64,000 bases of DNA from Streptomyces flaveolus (GTDB lineage: Bacteria > Actinomycetota > Actinomycetes > Streptomycetales > Streptomycetaceae): NCBI RefSeq assembly GCF_000716535.1, contig NZ_JNWV01000036.1:1-64000 (forward strand), given 5' to 3'. The first letter of the stretch is position 1. Every line of letters begins with the position of its first letter. Below are positions 53,278-62,416 of this stretch, in pieces. Made by a program: the position numbers and the translations under genes. The notes under the pieces were generated by a model. It did not search any database and was not told the DNA's origin. It saw only the letters and a program-made list of their open reading frames with translations.

Positions 53278-53692
53278 AGCCGTTACTCAGTGTGCGCGCT
53301 TCACGAAAAGCGAGCCAGAACCGAAACCGGCGAACAAAGCCACACGCGCCCGACCACACCACGGAAACCGGAGACATCCTGCCGGGACACCACGCCCACG
53401 ACACCGTTACCGTCCACCACGCCGGAACCCCGCCCCGCCGCCGCGCGCACACCTACCTACTTCCTGCGCGACCTCGGGCAGGCCCAGGCCCTCACCGATT
53501 TCGAGCCTTCGCAGCCGACGGCAGTATCCGGGTCGGCGAATGGCACACCCACAGCCGCTCGCGGCGGCGCGGCCCGAAGGGCACATCAGCCCCGAGCGTC
53601 ATCTCCCGGTGCGGTACGCTCGCGCGGCCCACGGCCGGCGACGGCGTCCGTGGGGGTCGTAGCCAGGTTTCCGTTGTATGTAGTGTGCGGAA
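53278..53692. other. intergenic region after ISL3 remnant
   Basis: No gene recognised. A minus-strand patch near 53500-53610 (EMTLGADVPFGPRRRERLWV) has protein-like composition but no family match. Probably mixed debris next to the transposase relic. Confidence 0.4.
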
Positions 53693-54256
53693 ATGACAAG
53701 AAGCGAGCGGCTCGCGGACCAGCTGGACCGGCACTGGCACAACAACCTGCGGCCGCGGCTGCACGGTCTTGCCGATGAGGAGTACTTCTGGGAGCCGGTG
53801 CGCGGCTGCTGGAGCATCCGCCCACGTGGCACGTCGGCCGCACCGATGTCGGCAGGTTCGGGGGAATGGACGATGGACTTCGCGTCCCCTGGCCCGGTGC
53901 CGGCGCCGGTGACCACGATTGCCTGGCGGCTGGCGCACATCATCGTCTCCTGCCTGGGCTATCGGGTCGGATGGCACTTCGGCGGCCAGGACGTCGACTC
54001 CCGGACATTCGCCTACGCGGGGACCGCTGACGAGGCGCTGAAGCAGCTCGATGAGATGTATGGGAGGTGGAACGCCGGGGTCCGCGACCTCTCTGACGCC
54101 GACCTGGAGAATCCGCCCATGGTGGGTCCCGAGCGGTTTCCCATGGAGGGCATCGTCCTGCACGTCAACAGGGAGCTGATCCATCACGGTGCCGAGATTT
54201 CCCTGCTGCGCGACCTCTACCGCTGGCAGGACGAAGCCGTACCGCGCCGAATATGA
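53693..54256 (+). CDS. DinB-family protein
   Basis: A 187-residue four-helix-bundle DinB/MST-type protein: LADQLDRHWHNNLRPRLHGL, YFWEPVRGCWSIRPRG, TTIAWRLAHIIVSCLGYR (metal-site His) and VLHVNRELIHHGAEISLLRD (two further His). The three His positions could bind zinc or nickel, as in thiol-transferases of this fold. Start ATG after GGAA. It stands alone between transposon relics, with no partner suggesting a substrate. Confidence 0.85.
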   Translation: MTRSERLADQLDRHWHNNLRPRLHGLADEEYFWEPVRGCWSIRPRGTSAAPMSAGSGEWTMDFASPGPVPAPVTTIAWRLAHIIVSCLGYRVGWHFGGQDVDSRTFAYAGTADEALKQLDEMYGRWNAGVRDLSDADLENPPMVGPERFPMEGIVLHVNRELIHHGAEISLLRDLYRWQDEAVPRRI

Positions 54257-54419
54257 CGTGTGGGGCAGAGGTCTCGGGTGTAGATCATCTGTCAGCGGAT
54301 TCTTTCGAGGTTGGTCAGGACGAACAGGGCGCACAGCAGGCCGGTCGCGCGGGCGGGATCGGTGCGGAACTTGGTGGCATGGTGAAGGCCCCCTTGTGAC
54401 GGTTGGTCCGGAAGTAGAT

Positions 54420-54740
54420 CCAAGCGAGGTCACGCCCAGCAAAACGGACCATGTCGTCGAGGCTCGTGAAACAGATCGGGTAGCCGGACCGGCAGGCCGC
54501 GACCGCGAGAGCCGCAGCGATGTGTGTCTTCCCGACCCGGGGCGGCCCGAACAGGGCAGCGTTCGCCTTCCCTTCGACGCACGAGAGGGTGGCCAGGTCC
54601 TGACCCTTCGTGGGTCGAGGTCGGGCTGGAAGCACAAGTTGTACTCGCCGAGCGTCTCTTCGTGCGGCAGCCGGGAGAGCCGCAGGCCCTGACGGAAGCG
54701 GCGGTCGTCACGGTTCCTGGCGCCTGAACCGAGGCGGAGC
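54420..54740 (-). pseudogene. IS21-type helper ATPase (IstB) remnant
   Basis: Minus strand: GLRLSRLPHEETLGEYNLCF and PDLDPRRV in one frame, then after about 54610 LATLSCVEGKANAALFGPP, RVGKTHIAAALAVAACRSGY and FTSLDDMVR in another. This is the N-terminal and Walker A part of IstB (GPPxVGKTH). The frame change and loss of everything after the DDMVR motif make it non-functional. Beyond it (54296-54420) a short unrelated-looking tail, possibly from another transposase, is joined on. Confidence 0.7.
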
Positions 54741-54859
54741 GACCGCCTGGACTGGCTGACCAACGGCTTGGCCCCCGCCGTTCCCCAGGGTTCCCCCTCC
54801 GCCCGGCGCGATTCTGACACGACCTCTCCATCCTGCGGCAGCGTGGTCGCTGAGGTGTT

Positions 54860-56071
54860 TCAGTGGCGAAGCATCCGGGAGCCGGAGATCGCGACGAGGA
54901 TCGCGGCGAGAGTGACAAGTCCGAAGAGCACGGCGACTGTAGGCCAGACCCTGAGCGCGGCGGCGGTGAGTAGCGGCGGGATGGTCATGCCGGCGTAGGC
55001 GATGAGGAAGATGCCGGAGAGCGCCTCACCTCGACGCTCCGCGTCCGCGACCGCGGCGACGGTCCCGAGGGCGGCTCGGAACAGGATGCCGATCCCTGCG
55101 CCCGCGACCCCGCCGCCGATGAGGAAGAGCGGAAGCGAGGCGACGATGGCGGCAACGCCGATGCTCACGAGCCCGATCGCGGCGAGCGCGATGGCGTACC
55201 CGATCTGAGGGCGCATCGCCAGCCGCACGGTGGCCGTCTGCGCGAGGGCTGCCGCCATGAAAACGACGAATGGCGCCAGGCCGGCGAGCAGGTGCGAGTG
55301 CAGCCCGAGGAGACCGACGAGAAAGGTCGAGGAAAGACCCATGAAGGTGCCGAACACTGCGAACGCCCCGAACGCCGCCGCTCCGGCCGCCCAGAACGCG
55401 CCCCTCCCTGCCGCCGGCACTGCGACGCGCTGCGGCCGGTAGGCAGGGCGCTCCTCACGGCGCTCGACCGTCTCGGGAACGAAGGCGACCAGAATCCCTT
55501 CGACGACCAGGAGGACGGCGAAGGCCACGTAGGGCGCGATGAGGGGGCGCGTGGACCATGTCGCGATGAGCCCGCCGATCAGAGGGCCGAGGCCGATGCC
55601 GCCGAGGTTCGCGAACGTCGACACCAGGGCGACCCGGCCTTTGGCGTGGTTGGCCGCCGCGCCGAGCTCGGAGAGGTGTGCGGTCGCCGTGGCGGTGAGG
55701 ATGCCGATGCCGAGTCCGCTGGTGAAGCGGGCGACGATGAGGCCGGCGACGTTGTTCCAGAGCAGGAAGAGGATCGCGGCCAGCAGATTGATGAGCAGCG
55801 AGCCGAGGATCACACGTCGGCGTCCGAGCCAGTCGGAGACATGGCCCGCGAGATACAGGCTCAACATGACCCCGACCGCGTATGCGGCGAAGATGACGGT
55901 GAGGACGATCGTGGGGAAGCCGTCGCGCTGCTGGTAGATCGCGTAGAGGGGCGTCGGGACGGCGCAGAACGCGAGCTCGGTGCCGAAGGCGAGCGCGATG
56001 ATCCAGAACCCCGGCCCATGCGGGAGTCGTGCGGTGGCTGGAGTCTGGGCGGGAGCCGCTGTTGTCGTCAT
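54860..56071 (-). CDS. MFS transporter
   Basis: A 403-residue 12-TM major facilitator. GTELAFCAVPTPLYAIYQQ in TM1, the loop 2-3 signature GHVSDWLGRRRVI, and RFTSGLGIGILTATATAHL in TM4. Ends RMLRH. Start ATG 56071 just after GGAGG; an upstream ATG at 56098 is possible. Divergent from a LysR gene, which probably controls it. Likely exports a small hydrophobic compound or sugar-like molecule. Confidence 0.87.
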   Translation of the reverse strand: MTTTAAPAQTPATARLPHGPGFWIIALAFGTELAFCAVPTPLYAIYQQRDGFPTIVLTVIFAAYAVGVMLSLYLAGHVSDWLGRRRVILGSLLINLLAAILFLLWNNVAGLIVARFTSGLGIGILTATATAHLSELGAAANHAKGRVALVSTFANLGGIGLGPLIGGLIATWSTRPLIAPYVAFAVLLVVEGILVAFVPETVERREERPAYRPQRVAVPAAGRGAFWAAGAAAFGAFAVFGTFMGLSSTFLVGLLGLHSHLLAGLAPFVVFMAAALAQTATVRLAMRPQIGYAIALAAIGLVSIGVAAIVASLPLFLIGGGVAGAGIGILFRAALGTVAAVADAERRGEALSGIFLIAYAGMTIPPLLTAAALRVWPTVAVLFGLVTLAAILVAISGSRMLRH

Positions 56072-56161
56072 TCCTCCATGCTTGACGCCTCTTGTCATCG
56101 CGTCCAACGCATACTCTTGGTCATAGTTATCGACGCGGACGATGGAGTGGTAGGCAGAGAC

Positions 56162-57031
56162 ATGGAAACCCGACTGGTCGAGTACGCGATCGCGGTCGCC
56201 GACGAGCTGAGCTTCACCCGTGCCGCGCAACGGGTCTACGCAGCACAGTCGACCGTCTCCGCCGGCGTTCGGGCGCTGGAACGAGAGCTCGGTACTGCGC
56301 TCTTCGAACGAGACCAGCGAGGGGTCCGGATCACCGCCGCCGGAGAGGCGGTGCTGCCTGCGCTTCGCGCACTCGCCGACGCCGAGGCGCGCGCCCGCAC
56401 CGCAGCCGACCCGCGAGGCGAACTGCGGGGCGAGCTGCGCATCGGGGTGTTCTCCAGCGTGAGCTACCTCGCGATCCCGCGCGTCATCGGCGCTTTCCAC
56501 CGCGAACACCCGCTCGTCGACCTCCGGCTGCGCGCGTCTTCGTCCGGCTCGGCGGAGCTCGCCGACGCCGTCCGGCGAGGGCGGCTCGACCTCAGCTTGT
56601 ACGGGCTTCCGGCGGCCACCGCCCCGGACCTTGCCGTGCACCGGCTCGCCACAACGCCCTACGCGGTCATCGTCGCGGCCGACCATCACCTCGCATCGCG
56701 CGCGGGAGTGGCGCTGAGAGACCTCGCCGACGAGCGCTTCGTGGACGCGCCTGTCGGTTTCGGCAACCGGGACGTCCTCGACGCCGCGCTCAGCGCACGC
56801 GGGGTAGTGCGCGACGTCAGAGCCGAGGTCACCGAGACCAACTCGATTCCGGTCTTCGTCGCCAACGGCCTCGGCATCGCGCTGCTTCCCGAACTGCTGA
56901 TCCCGCCAAGCGAAGGCGTCACAGTCGTCCCTCTGAAAGAGCGCATCACCTGGGAGTTCAACGTCGTGACGCGGACCTCGACCGGCGAAGCCACCGCGGC
57001 TCTGCTCGAGCAGTTGCTCGCGGCCTATTGA
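56162..57031 (+). CDS. LysR-family regulator
   Basis: A 289-residue LTTR: EYAIAVADELSFTRAAQRVY and AAQSTVSAGVRALERELG winged helix, effector domain from about 85 (LRIGVFSSVSYLAIPRVI). Divergent from the MFS gene across 90 bases holding an A+T-rich stretch (ATACTCTTGGTCATAGTTAT, 56110-56129) that begins ATA and ends TAT, a plausible LysR site. Confidence 0.87.
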   Translation: METRLVEYAIAVADELSFTRAAQRVYAAQSTVSAGVRALERELGTALFERDQRGVRITAAGEAVLPALRALADAEARARTAADPRGELRGELRIGVFSSVSYLAIPRVIGAFHREHPLVDLRLRASSSGSAELADAVRRGRLDLSLYGLPAATAPDLAVHRLATTPYAVIVAADHHLASRAGVALRDLADERFVDAPVGFGNRDVLDAALSARGVVRDVRAEVTETNSIPVFVANGLGIALLPELLIPPSEGVTVVPLKERITWEFNVVTRTSTGEATAALLEQLLAAY

Positions 57032-57136
57032 CCCCTTCGCCGCGGTCACCTGCCCGAACGGCGGCGCCAACTGGCGATGACGGGGTGGGTGGCGAAGTAC
57101 CGGCCGGCCGCGATCCACGCGGCGAACAGGACGCCG

Positions 57137-57344
57137 TGATGCGCCTGCTGGTCGGCGCCCCGCAGCACTCCGACGGACCCAGACCACTGCAGCCGTCGGC
57201 CACGAGGTCATGGCCGCACTCGAAGCAGTCGGCCTCCACGCGGAATGGGACCATGACCCTGGCCGGGCCATCATCGTCCCCCTGGACTGGCGTCGGCGCC
57301 TGGCCGGCTCGGGCACGAGCAGATCCCTGCCAGAAGCCGCATGA
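57137..57344 (+). pseudogene. 3' relic of a DUF6891-like gene
   Basis: The end of the stretch reads VMAALEAVGLHAEWDHDPGR and IIVPLDWRRRL before a stop, matching the closing motif (W-x-x-D-P-x-R-x-I-x-V-x-x-L-D-W-R-R) of DUF6891 proteins common in Streptomyces. Upstream residues MRLLVGAPQHSDG lie in another frame, so it is broken. The rest of 57032-57420 holds nothing else recognisable. Confidence 0.4.
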
Positions 57345-57420
57345 CCTGCAAGCCACCCGCTAGCGAGCCCGTCGAGACCCGCCCATGACATGGCTGAACC
57401 AGCAGGCAAAGGCCGCCTGG

Positions 57421-57969
57421 CTACTCGTCGGCGACCCGGGGCGTCCTCCCGCGCCACTCATCCTCGAGGATGCTGAACATGTCGGAGTCTCGCCAGCCGT
57501 CCCGGATCAGCGCGGTGTGACGATGACGTCCTTCCCACGTCATGCCGAGCTTGGTGAGTACCCGCGCCGACCCGGTATTCCGTGGGTCGCAGGTCGCATG
57601 GATGCGGTGCAGTTGGAGATCATCGAACCCTCGCGCTAGTAGTTCCGCGCCGATCGCCGTTGCGACGCCCTGTCCCCAGACCCGAGGATGCACAACGTAG
57701 GTGATCTCCCCTTGCCGTTGCCTTCGGTTCCGGACGTGGAGTTCACCCATGCCGACTACGTCGCCCTCCACGCGCGCTGCATAAGCGAACCGCTGCTGAG
57801 GTGAGTGCGCCCAGGCCGCGACCGCAGTCGCCAGAAACGCGCGGGTCTCCTCTTCGGTGTTCGGTCCCCAAGCCTGGAAACGGCAGACCTGAGCGAGGGA
57901 AGCCCAGGAGTGGACAGCGCCCCAGTCTGCGAGCTCGATTCTGCTCAAGGAAACCGCGTGTGGAGCCAC
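57421..57969 (-). CDS. GNAT acetyltransferase, RimJ-like
   Basis: A 182-residue N-acetyltransferase: SLSRIELADWGAVHSWAS, GMGELHVRNRRQRQGEITYV, VHPRVWGQGVATAIGAELLA (acetyl-CoA loop) and HATCDPRNTGSARVLTKLGM. The GTG at 57969 is preferred (AGGA 7 bases upstream); earlier in-frame codons give Arg/Ala-rich sequence. Acceptor unknown. Confidence 0.83.
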   Translation of the reverse strand: MAPHAVSLSRIELADWGAVHSWASLAQVCRFQAWGPNTEEETRAFLATAVAAWAHSPQQRFAYAARVEGDVVGMGELHVRNRRQRQGEITYVVHPRVWGQGVATAIGAELLARGFDDLQLHRIHATCDPRNTGSARVLTKLGMTWEGRHRHTALIRDGWRDSDMFSILEDEWRGRTPRVADE

Positions 57970-58598
57970 GAGCCGATCCTGCCAGATGGCCGGACGCCGA
58001 CGGGCACCCGCTGCCGTCACTGCCGGCCCGCAGACTCGATGCCGGCCTGCGCCCGGCCCTGCCACTCTGCCGAGCCTGTCACCGAGGGCCGCTTACGCGA
58101 GCCAGACGCCGAAGTGGCCATTCCGCCGCGCGCAATCGGGACGAGATCGCCGCACCCCTCCTCCCGCCCCCCCGGAATGGCAGCCCGTCTCGCGTCCACG
58201 ACCCATTGCCGCGGCCCGCACTGCCGGTGACGAACAGGACCTGACTTCTCCGAACTGCAGGCACGGTCCCGCGCCTGATCGAGCTCACCCGCCACCTGTG
58301 GCGGGGAGAGCGGTGCGAAGACCACCACGGAACGATCGCGGCCGTCGTCAACGAGCACCTCGAGAGCGAAGGTCTGGGACCGGTTGCAGGGTACGTACCC
58401 GTCTCACCCCCGTGCGGGGTGTTCGCCGCTGCCCCGAGGCTCCGCCGGCGGTCGGCCCGCACGGACCGAAAGGCCGACCCTGTCCCGGAGCAGGCGACCG
58501 ACGACGCCACGGTGGAGCAGACCCGCCGGACGTTCGAGGCCACCGCCAGGGAGCGCACCTGTGAGGATGCGGCTCCCATGGCTCGGGCGGTCGTGGTC
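57970..58598. other. 629-base region without a recognisable gene
   Basis: Several open frames are present on both strands, but none has a ribosome site with a family match. A plus-strand stretch around 58266-58380 (LIELTRHLWRGERCEDHHGT) has protein-like character and may be a relic of a lost gene. Confidence 0.4.
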
Positions 58599-59429
58599 TC
58601 AGCTCTCCACGAAGGCGAGGATGTCGGCGTTGAGGACCTCGGGGTGCGTCGACAGCATCCCGTGGGGGTAACCCTCGTAGCTCTTGAGCGTGCCGTTCTT
58701 GAGCAGCTCGGCGGACTTCGGGCCGGAGTCGGCGTAGGGCACGACCTGGTCGTCCGTTCCGTGCATCACGAGGACGGGGACGTCGATCTTCTTCAGGTCC
58801 TCGGTGAAGTCGGTTTCCGAGAAGGCCTTGATGCACTCGTAGTGGGCGTTCGCCGCGCCCATCATGCCCTGCCACCACCAACGGTCGATCAGCCCCTGGG
58901 ACACCTCGGCCCCGGGCCGGTTGAAGCCGTAGAAGGGCCCGGCGGGAACGTCGATGAAGAACTGGGCCCGGTTGGCGGCGAGGGCGGCGCGGAATCCGTC
59001 GAAGACCTCGATCGGGGTGCCCTCGGGGTTGCTGTCCTTCTTCACCATGACCGGCGGGACGGCCGCGACGAGTACCGCCTTGGAGACACGGCCGGGCTTG
59101 GCCTGTGCCACATAGCGCGCGACCTCGCCGCCGCCGGTGGAGTGCCCGACGTGCACTGCCCCCTGGAGGTCCAGGGCGTCGGTGAGCACGTTGACGTCGG
59201 CGACGTAGGTGTCCATGTCGTGGCCGGTCGCGGGCTGGCTGGAACGTCCGTGCCCACGGCGGTCGTGGGCGATGACCCGGTACCCCTTGGAGAGGAAGAA
59301 CAGCAACTGGGCGTCCCAGTCGTCCGAGCTGAGCGGCCAGCCGTGGTGGAAGACGATCGGCTGGGCGTCCCGCGGGCCCCAGTCCTTGTAGAAGATGACG
59401 GTGCCGTCCGGCGTGGTGACTGTACTCAT
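58599..59429 (-). CDS. alpha/beta hydrolase, cofactor-free chloroperoxidase type
   Basis: A 276-residue hydrolase very close in pattern to Streptomyces non-haem chloroperoxidases (CPO-L/Bpo-A2): [14 protein letters not shown] with the oxyanion residue, nucleophile Ser97 in [10 protein letters not shown], Asp in [12 protein letters not shown] and His in GYPHGML. Also [25 protein letters not shown] in the cap. Start ATG 59429 with GAGGA 8 bases upstream. In vivo role is probably esterase or lactonase; the peroxidation activity named for the family is perhydrolase side chemistry. Confidence 0.92.
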   Translation of the reverse strand: MSTVTTPDGTVIFYKDWGPRDAQPIVFHHGWPLSSDDWDAQLLFFLSKGYRVIAHDRRGHGRSSQPATGHDMDTYVADVNVLTDALDLQGAVHVGHSTGGGEVARYVAQAKPGRVSKAVLVAAVPPVMVKKDSNPEGTPIEVFDGFRAALAANRAQFFIDVPAGPFYGFNRPGAEVSQGLIDRWWWQGMMGAANAHYECIKAFSETDFTEDLKKIDVPVLVMHGTDDQVVPYADSGPKSAELLKNGTLKSYEGYPHGMLSTHPEVLNADILAFVES

Positions 59430-59591
59430 CACTGGTTCCTCTGCTGTGTCGGATGTTCCGTTGTGCGTTCTGCGCGTCGGGCCGCGCGCCCGGTGAATCG
59501 GGTTTACGCCGAACGACTGCTGCCCTTGTACGAGAACCTTGTCGCGGTCAGAGAGCTCTTGGCCGTCATGCCGCCCGGGTCGCGCTCGGTT

Positions 59592-60210
59592 TCACTTGGT
59601 CGCTTCGACCGCTTCGAGGATGATGTCCACGACCTCGTCGGGGTGAGAGAGCATGACCATGTGCGAGGAGTCGATCTCCACGAAGTCGATTCCGGCACGG
59701 CGGTAACCGAAGCGCTGCACCTCGGGATTGATGGTGGTGTCGGAGCTGGAGACGACCGCCCACGCGGGCTTCGTCCTCCAGGCCGCGGCGGTCGCCTTCT
59801 CGGCGAACGCCAGACCCGCCAGCGGACGCTGCGACGTAGTCCGCCAGTGGTGACGGTGTGTAGACGAGGGCGGCGCCCAGTTTCGAGTCGGGGAAGCCGC
59901 CCTGGAGCTCACCCAGGCTCTCGCCCTCCTCCAGCGCGTACCCGGAAAGGAACACCAGGGCCTGCACGTTCTCCTCGGTCCCGGCCATGGTGATCACGGC
60001 CCCGCCGTAGGAGTGGCCGACCAGGACCACCGGACCCCCGACACCGCGTACGACGGACGCCACGTACGCGGCGTCGCCCAGGAGGCTGCGGTTGGGCACG
60101 CCGGGAGCGATGACCTTGAACCCGCGCTTCTGCAGCCGAGTGGTGACAAAGGCGTACGAAGACGCGTCCGCGAACGCTCCGTGGACGAGAACGATGGCGG
60201 GATCGGTCAT
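59592..60210 (-). pseudogene. alpha/beta hydrolase broken by an out-of-frame deletion
   Basis: The first ~125 codons are an intact hydrolase start (IVLVHGAFADASSYAFVTTR, VLVGHSYGGAV with the nucleophile Ser, LVYTPSPLADY). The C-terminal part is in another frame (SQRPLAGLAFAEKATAAAWR, GYRRAGIDFVEIDSSHMVML with the catalytic His) and ends at 59592. Family members have about 25-30 residues between YTPSPLADY and SQRPLA; here they are absent, so a short out-of-frame deletion near 59836 is more likely than a sequencing slip. Confidence 0.7.
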
Positions 60211-60698
60211 GGGCGAACTCCCCGGGTGAGAGGAAGGCGGTGAGCCTCCTGCGCTGAACCGACCCTACGGAATCAGGCCACACCGCCTTGCCTGTGAGCG
60301 CACGGTGTCTGGCTCGACAGTGCTCTGTGCCGCGGAACACGACGAGGCCGGTCCTCCAGGTCCGCGCCTCCCCTTCCACCCCGGCCGGCCGCCGTTCGGG
60401 CGCCTGCCCGGGCGGCCCAGCGGGCGCGGTACGCACCTCGGTCCAGCACCGGCGCCGCTGGGGGATCACCCCCGCTACGTCGTCCGCGAGTCACACCTGG
60501 ACGCGGTGGACCGCCTGCGCGCCCACTCCCGGGACGGCGGGGCGCGGCCGTTACCCAACGCGGACAGAAAGCGACGCACAACGCGTAGCCGAACGCCATT
60601 CGACGGGAGGCAGGGACACAGCAGAGGCGGCCGACCGGCACGAGGGAAGGGCGGCGGCGGGGACCACGCCTCTTGACACCCCGTGGGGGACTCGGATC
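60211..60698. other. 488-base region without a recognisable gene
   Basis: Both strands were read and no believable gene was found. It separates the broken hydrolase from the broken lipoprotein gene and probably holds the promoters of both. Confidence 0.45.
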
Positions 60699-61356
60699 AT
60701 GACCGCTCGCCGTACCGCCCGTTCCGCCGGCCTGGTGGCCGTCGCCGCCGCTGCCCTCTCGTCGGTCGCCTGCCGGAGCGGGAGCAAGGACGTCGCGTCC
60801 GGCCCGGAGCGGCAGGTCTCCGCCTCCGGCTCCGCAGGCGACAGCGCCGCGCGCCCAGCGGCTCTCCGACCACGGCCGCGGGCAAGGCGCTGACCAGCGT
60901 ACAGAGCGGGTCGAACGCCGCGCACCGCAGCGGCACGCCGGTCGCCGCTGCCACGGCGGGGTCCCCGGACCGCACCCGGAAGCTGCCCGACGGCAGCACG
61001 GCCGACCAGCACCTCTCGCGAAGATCGTCCACGACGGTTCGGGGCCGGCCATGCTGGAGACGAACGGCGCGGACGCCGGGCTGGACGCCAACGACATGTT
61101 CATCGTGCTCACGCTGGCCGGCCAGGTCCACGCCTGAAGGGGCGGTGGCCACCAGGGGCCGGGCACCTTCGAATTCGCGGACGGCTGGACGGCCAAGGTC
61201 ACGAAGACCGGCGCACCCCGTTACCGCGCCCAGACCCTCGGCAACGGCGGCGCGGTGGACGCCACGCCGGAGAGGAAGCAGCACGGCGTCGGGTCCGACG
61301 CCAGCGGCGTGTACATCGTGCTCAGCGCCGGCGGTGTGAGCAGCACCCACGAGTGA
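60699..61356 (+). pseudogene. lipoprotein gene with several frame breaks
   Basis: Begins at ATG 60699 with a lipoprotein signal (AGLVAVAAAALSSVACRSGS, lipobox ending in Cys). The downstream sequence continues only by changing frame near 60855 (TTAAGKALTSVQSGSNAAH, LPDGSTADQHL), again near 61015 (IVHDGSGPAMLETNGADAGL, DANDMFIVLTLAGQVHA) and past a TGA at 61136 (TFEFADGWTAKVTKTG, then GVYIVLSAGGVSSTHE). The pieces read as one secreted, Gly/Asp-rich protein of about 220 residues of unknown function. Confidence 0.55.
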
Positions 61357-61534
61357 GCACGCCCGGCCGGCCGGCGACCGCTGAGACGACGGGCGCCGTT
61401 GTGCCACGGCGACCCGCTGCCGAGCGGCGACCGGCCGGGCGCCGTGCCGCCGGCCGCCGGTCCGCACGCGGCGCCGCCCCCGTCCGGCCCGGCAGCCGCG
61501 GTCGTACCGGCGTGAACCCGGGATGCGCGGCGGG

Positions 61535-62299
61535 TCAGCCGTGCAGGGGAGTGTCCGGGCCCTCGTGCGCCACCCGGGCGGCGAGATGGCGCCACATCGC
61601 CGACACGTTGAACGCCGGTCCCAGGTCGGGCAACTCCGCGATGTCGTCGTCGGGGACCGGGCGGAGGGGTGCGCCTGTGGCGGCGACGGCGAGGGTGGTG
61701 CGGGCCAGGGAGTCGACCGCCAGGGCTCGGGTGACGGCCTGCGCGACCGCGTGGGCCGGGTCGCCGGTGCCGACGGCGACCAGACCGTGCCCGCGCAGGA
61801 CGGCCACGGGACGGTCTCCGAGTGCGGCCGCCATCTGCTCGCCCAGGTCGCGGCGGCGGATCAGCGCGGAGCGGGGCCAGACGGGGATGCCCTCGTGGGC
61901 CAGGCGGGCGGCGGGGATGTCGTAGGAGCCGATGAGCGGGATCCAGGGCAGTTCGGCCACGGAGGCGGCGACCACCGCGGGCGGATGCGCGTGCACGACG
62001 GCCGTGACCTCCGGGCGGGCCCGCAACACCTCGCTGTGGATCGGCAGTTCTCCCGGCGCTCGCCAGCCCGGCGGCAGGTCGCCCTCTCCGTCGAGCGTCA
62101 CTTCCTGTACGTCTTCGACGACGGTGAAGGCGAGTCCCCGCTCCTCGGGGCCGCGCCCGCGGACGAGGAGTGTCTCCGGACCGGTGCGTGCACTGACGTG
62201 GCCGAGGATGTGCTCGACGAGTCCGGTCACGGCGAGGACGCGACAGGCCAGCGCGATGTGCTCGCGCAGTGCGTCACGCGAGTCTTGGGGGGATCTCAT
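61535..62299 (-). CDS. class II aldolase/adducin family protein
   Basis: A 254-residue zinc enzyme. Two His in VVHAHPPAVV and a third in LRGHGLVAVG form the metal site; GHVSARTGPETLLVRGRGP is the substrate-phosphate-like loop region. Start ATG 62299 is preferred with GAGGAG 12 bases upstream; a GTG at 62329 is possible. The family includes fuculose-phosphate aldolase-like enzymes and actinobacterial aromatic-acid decarboxylases (for example 3,4-dihydroxyphthalate decarboxylase). The absence of sugar genes and the cupin oxygenase-like neighbour favour an aromatic substrate, but this is inference. Confidence 0.85.
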   Translation of the reverse strand: MRSPQDSRDALREHIALACRVLAVTGLVEHILGHVSARTGPETLLVRGRGPEERGLAFTVVEDVQEVTLDGEGDLPPGWRAPGELPIHSEVLRARPEVTAVVHAHPPAVVAASVAELPWIPLIGSYDIPAARLAHEGIPVWPRSALIRRRDLGEQMAAALGDRPVAVLRGHGLVAVGTGDPAHAVAQAVTRALAVDSLARTTLAVAATGAPLRPVPDDDIAELPDLGPAFNVSAMWRHLAARVAHEGPDTPLHG

Positions 62300-62352
62300 G
62301 GCCGCGTCGATCTCCTCACCTGGAGTCACCTGTCACGCGACTGGACTGATGG

Positions 62353-62381
62353 TATGACTTTAATCCATTACGTAGTATGAC
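62353..62381 (+). promoter_or_regulatory. direct repeats in aldolase/GntR divergent gap
   Basis: TATGAC occurs twice (62353 and 62376), each followed 2 bases later by a weaker TAA/CAA match, in an A+T-rich 40-base stretch just upstream of the GntR gene and between it and the aldolase. Possible operator or promoter element. Confidence 0.3.
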
Positions 62382-62416
62382 GTCAACGAACCCTCTGACC
62401 ATGGGACAATGCGCGT

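Noticed and set aside
57385..57639. A small plus-strand frame opposite the GNAT at 57421-57969
   Set aside because: It is antisense to conserved GNAT motifs and has no ribosome site.
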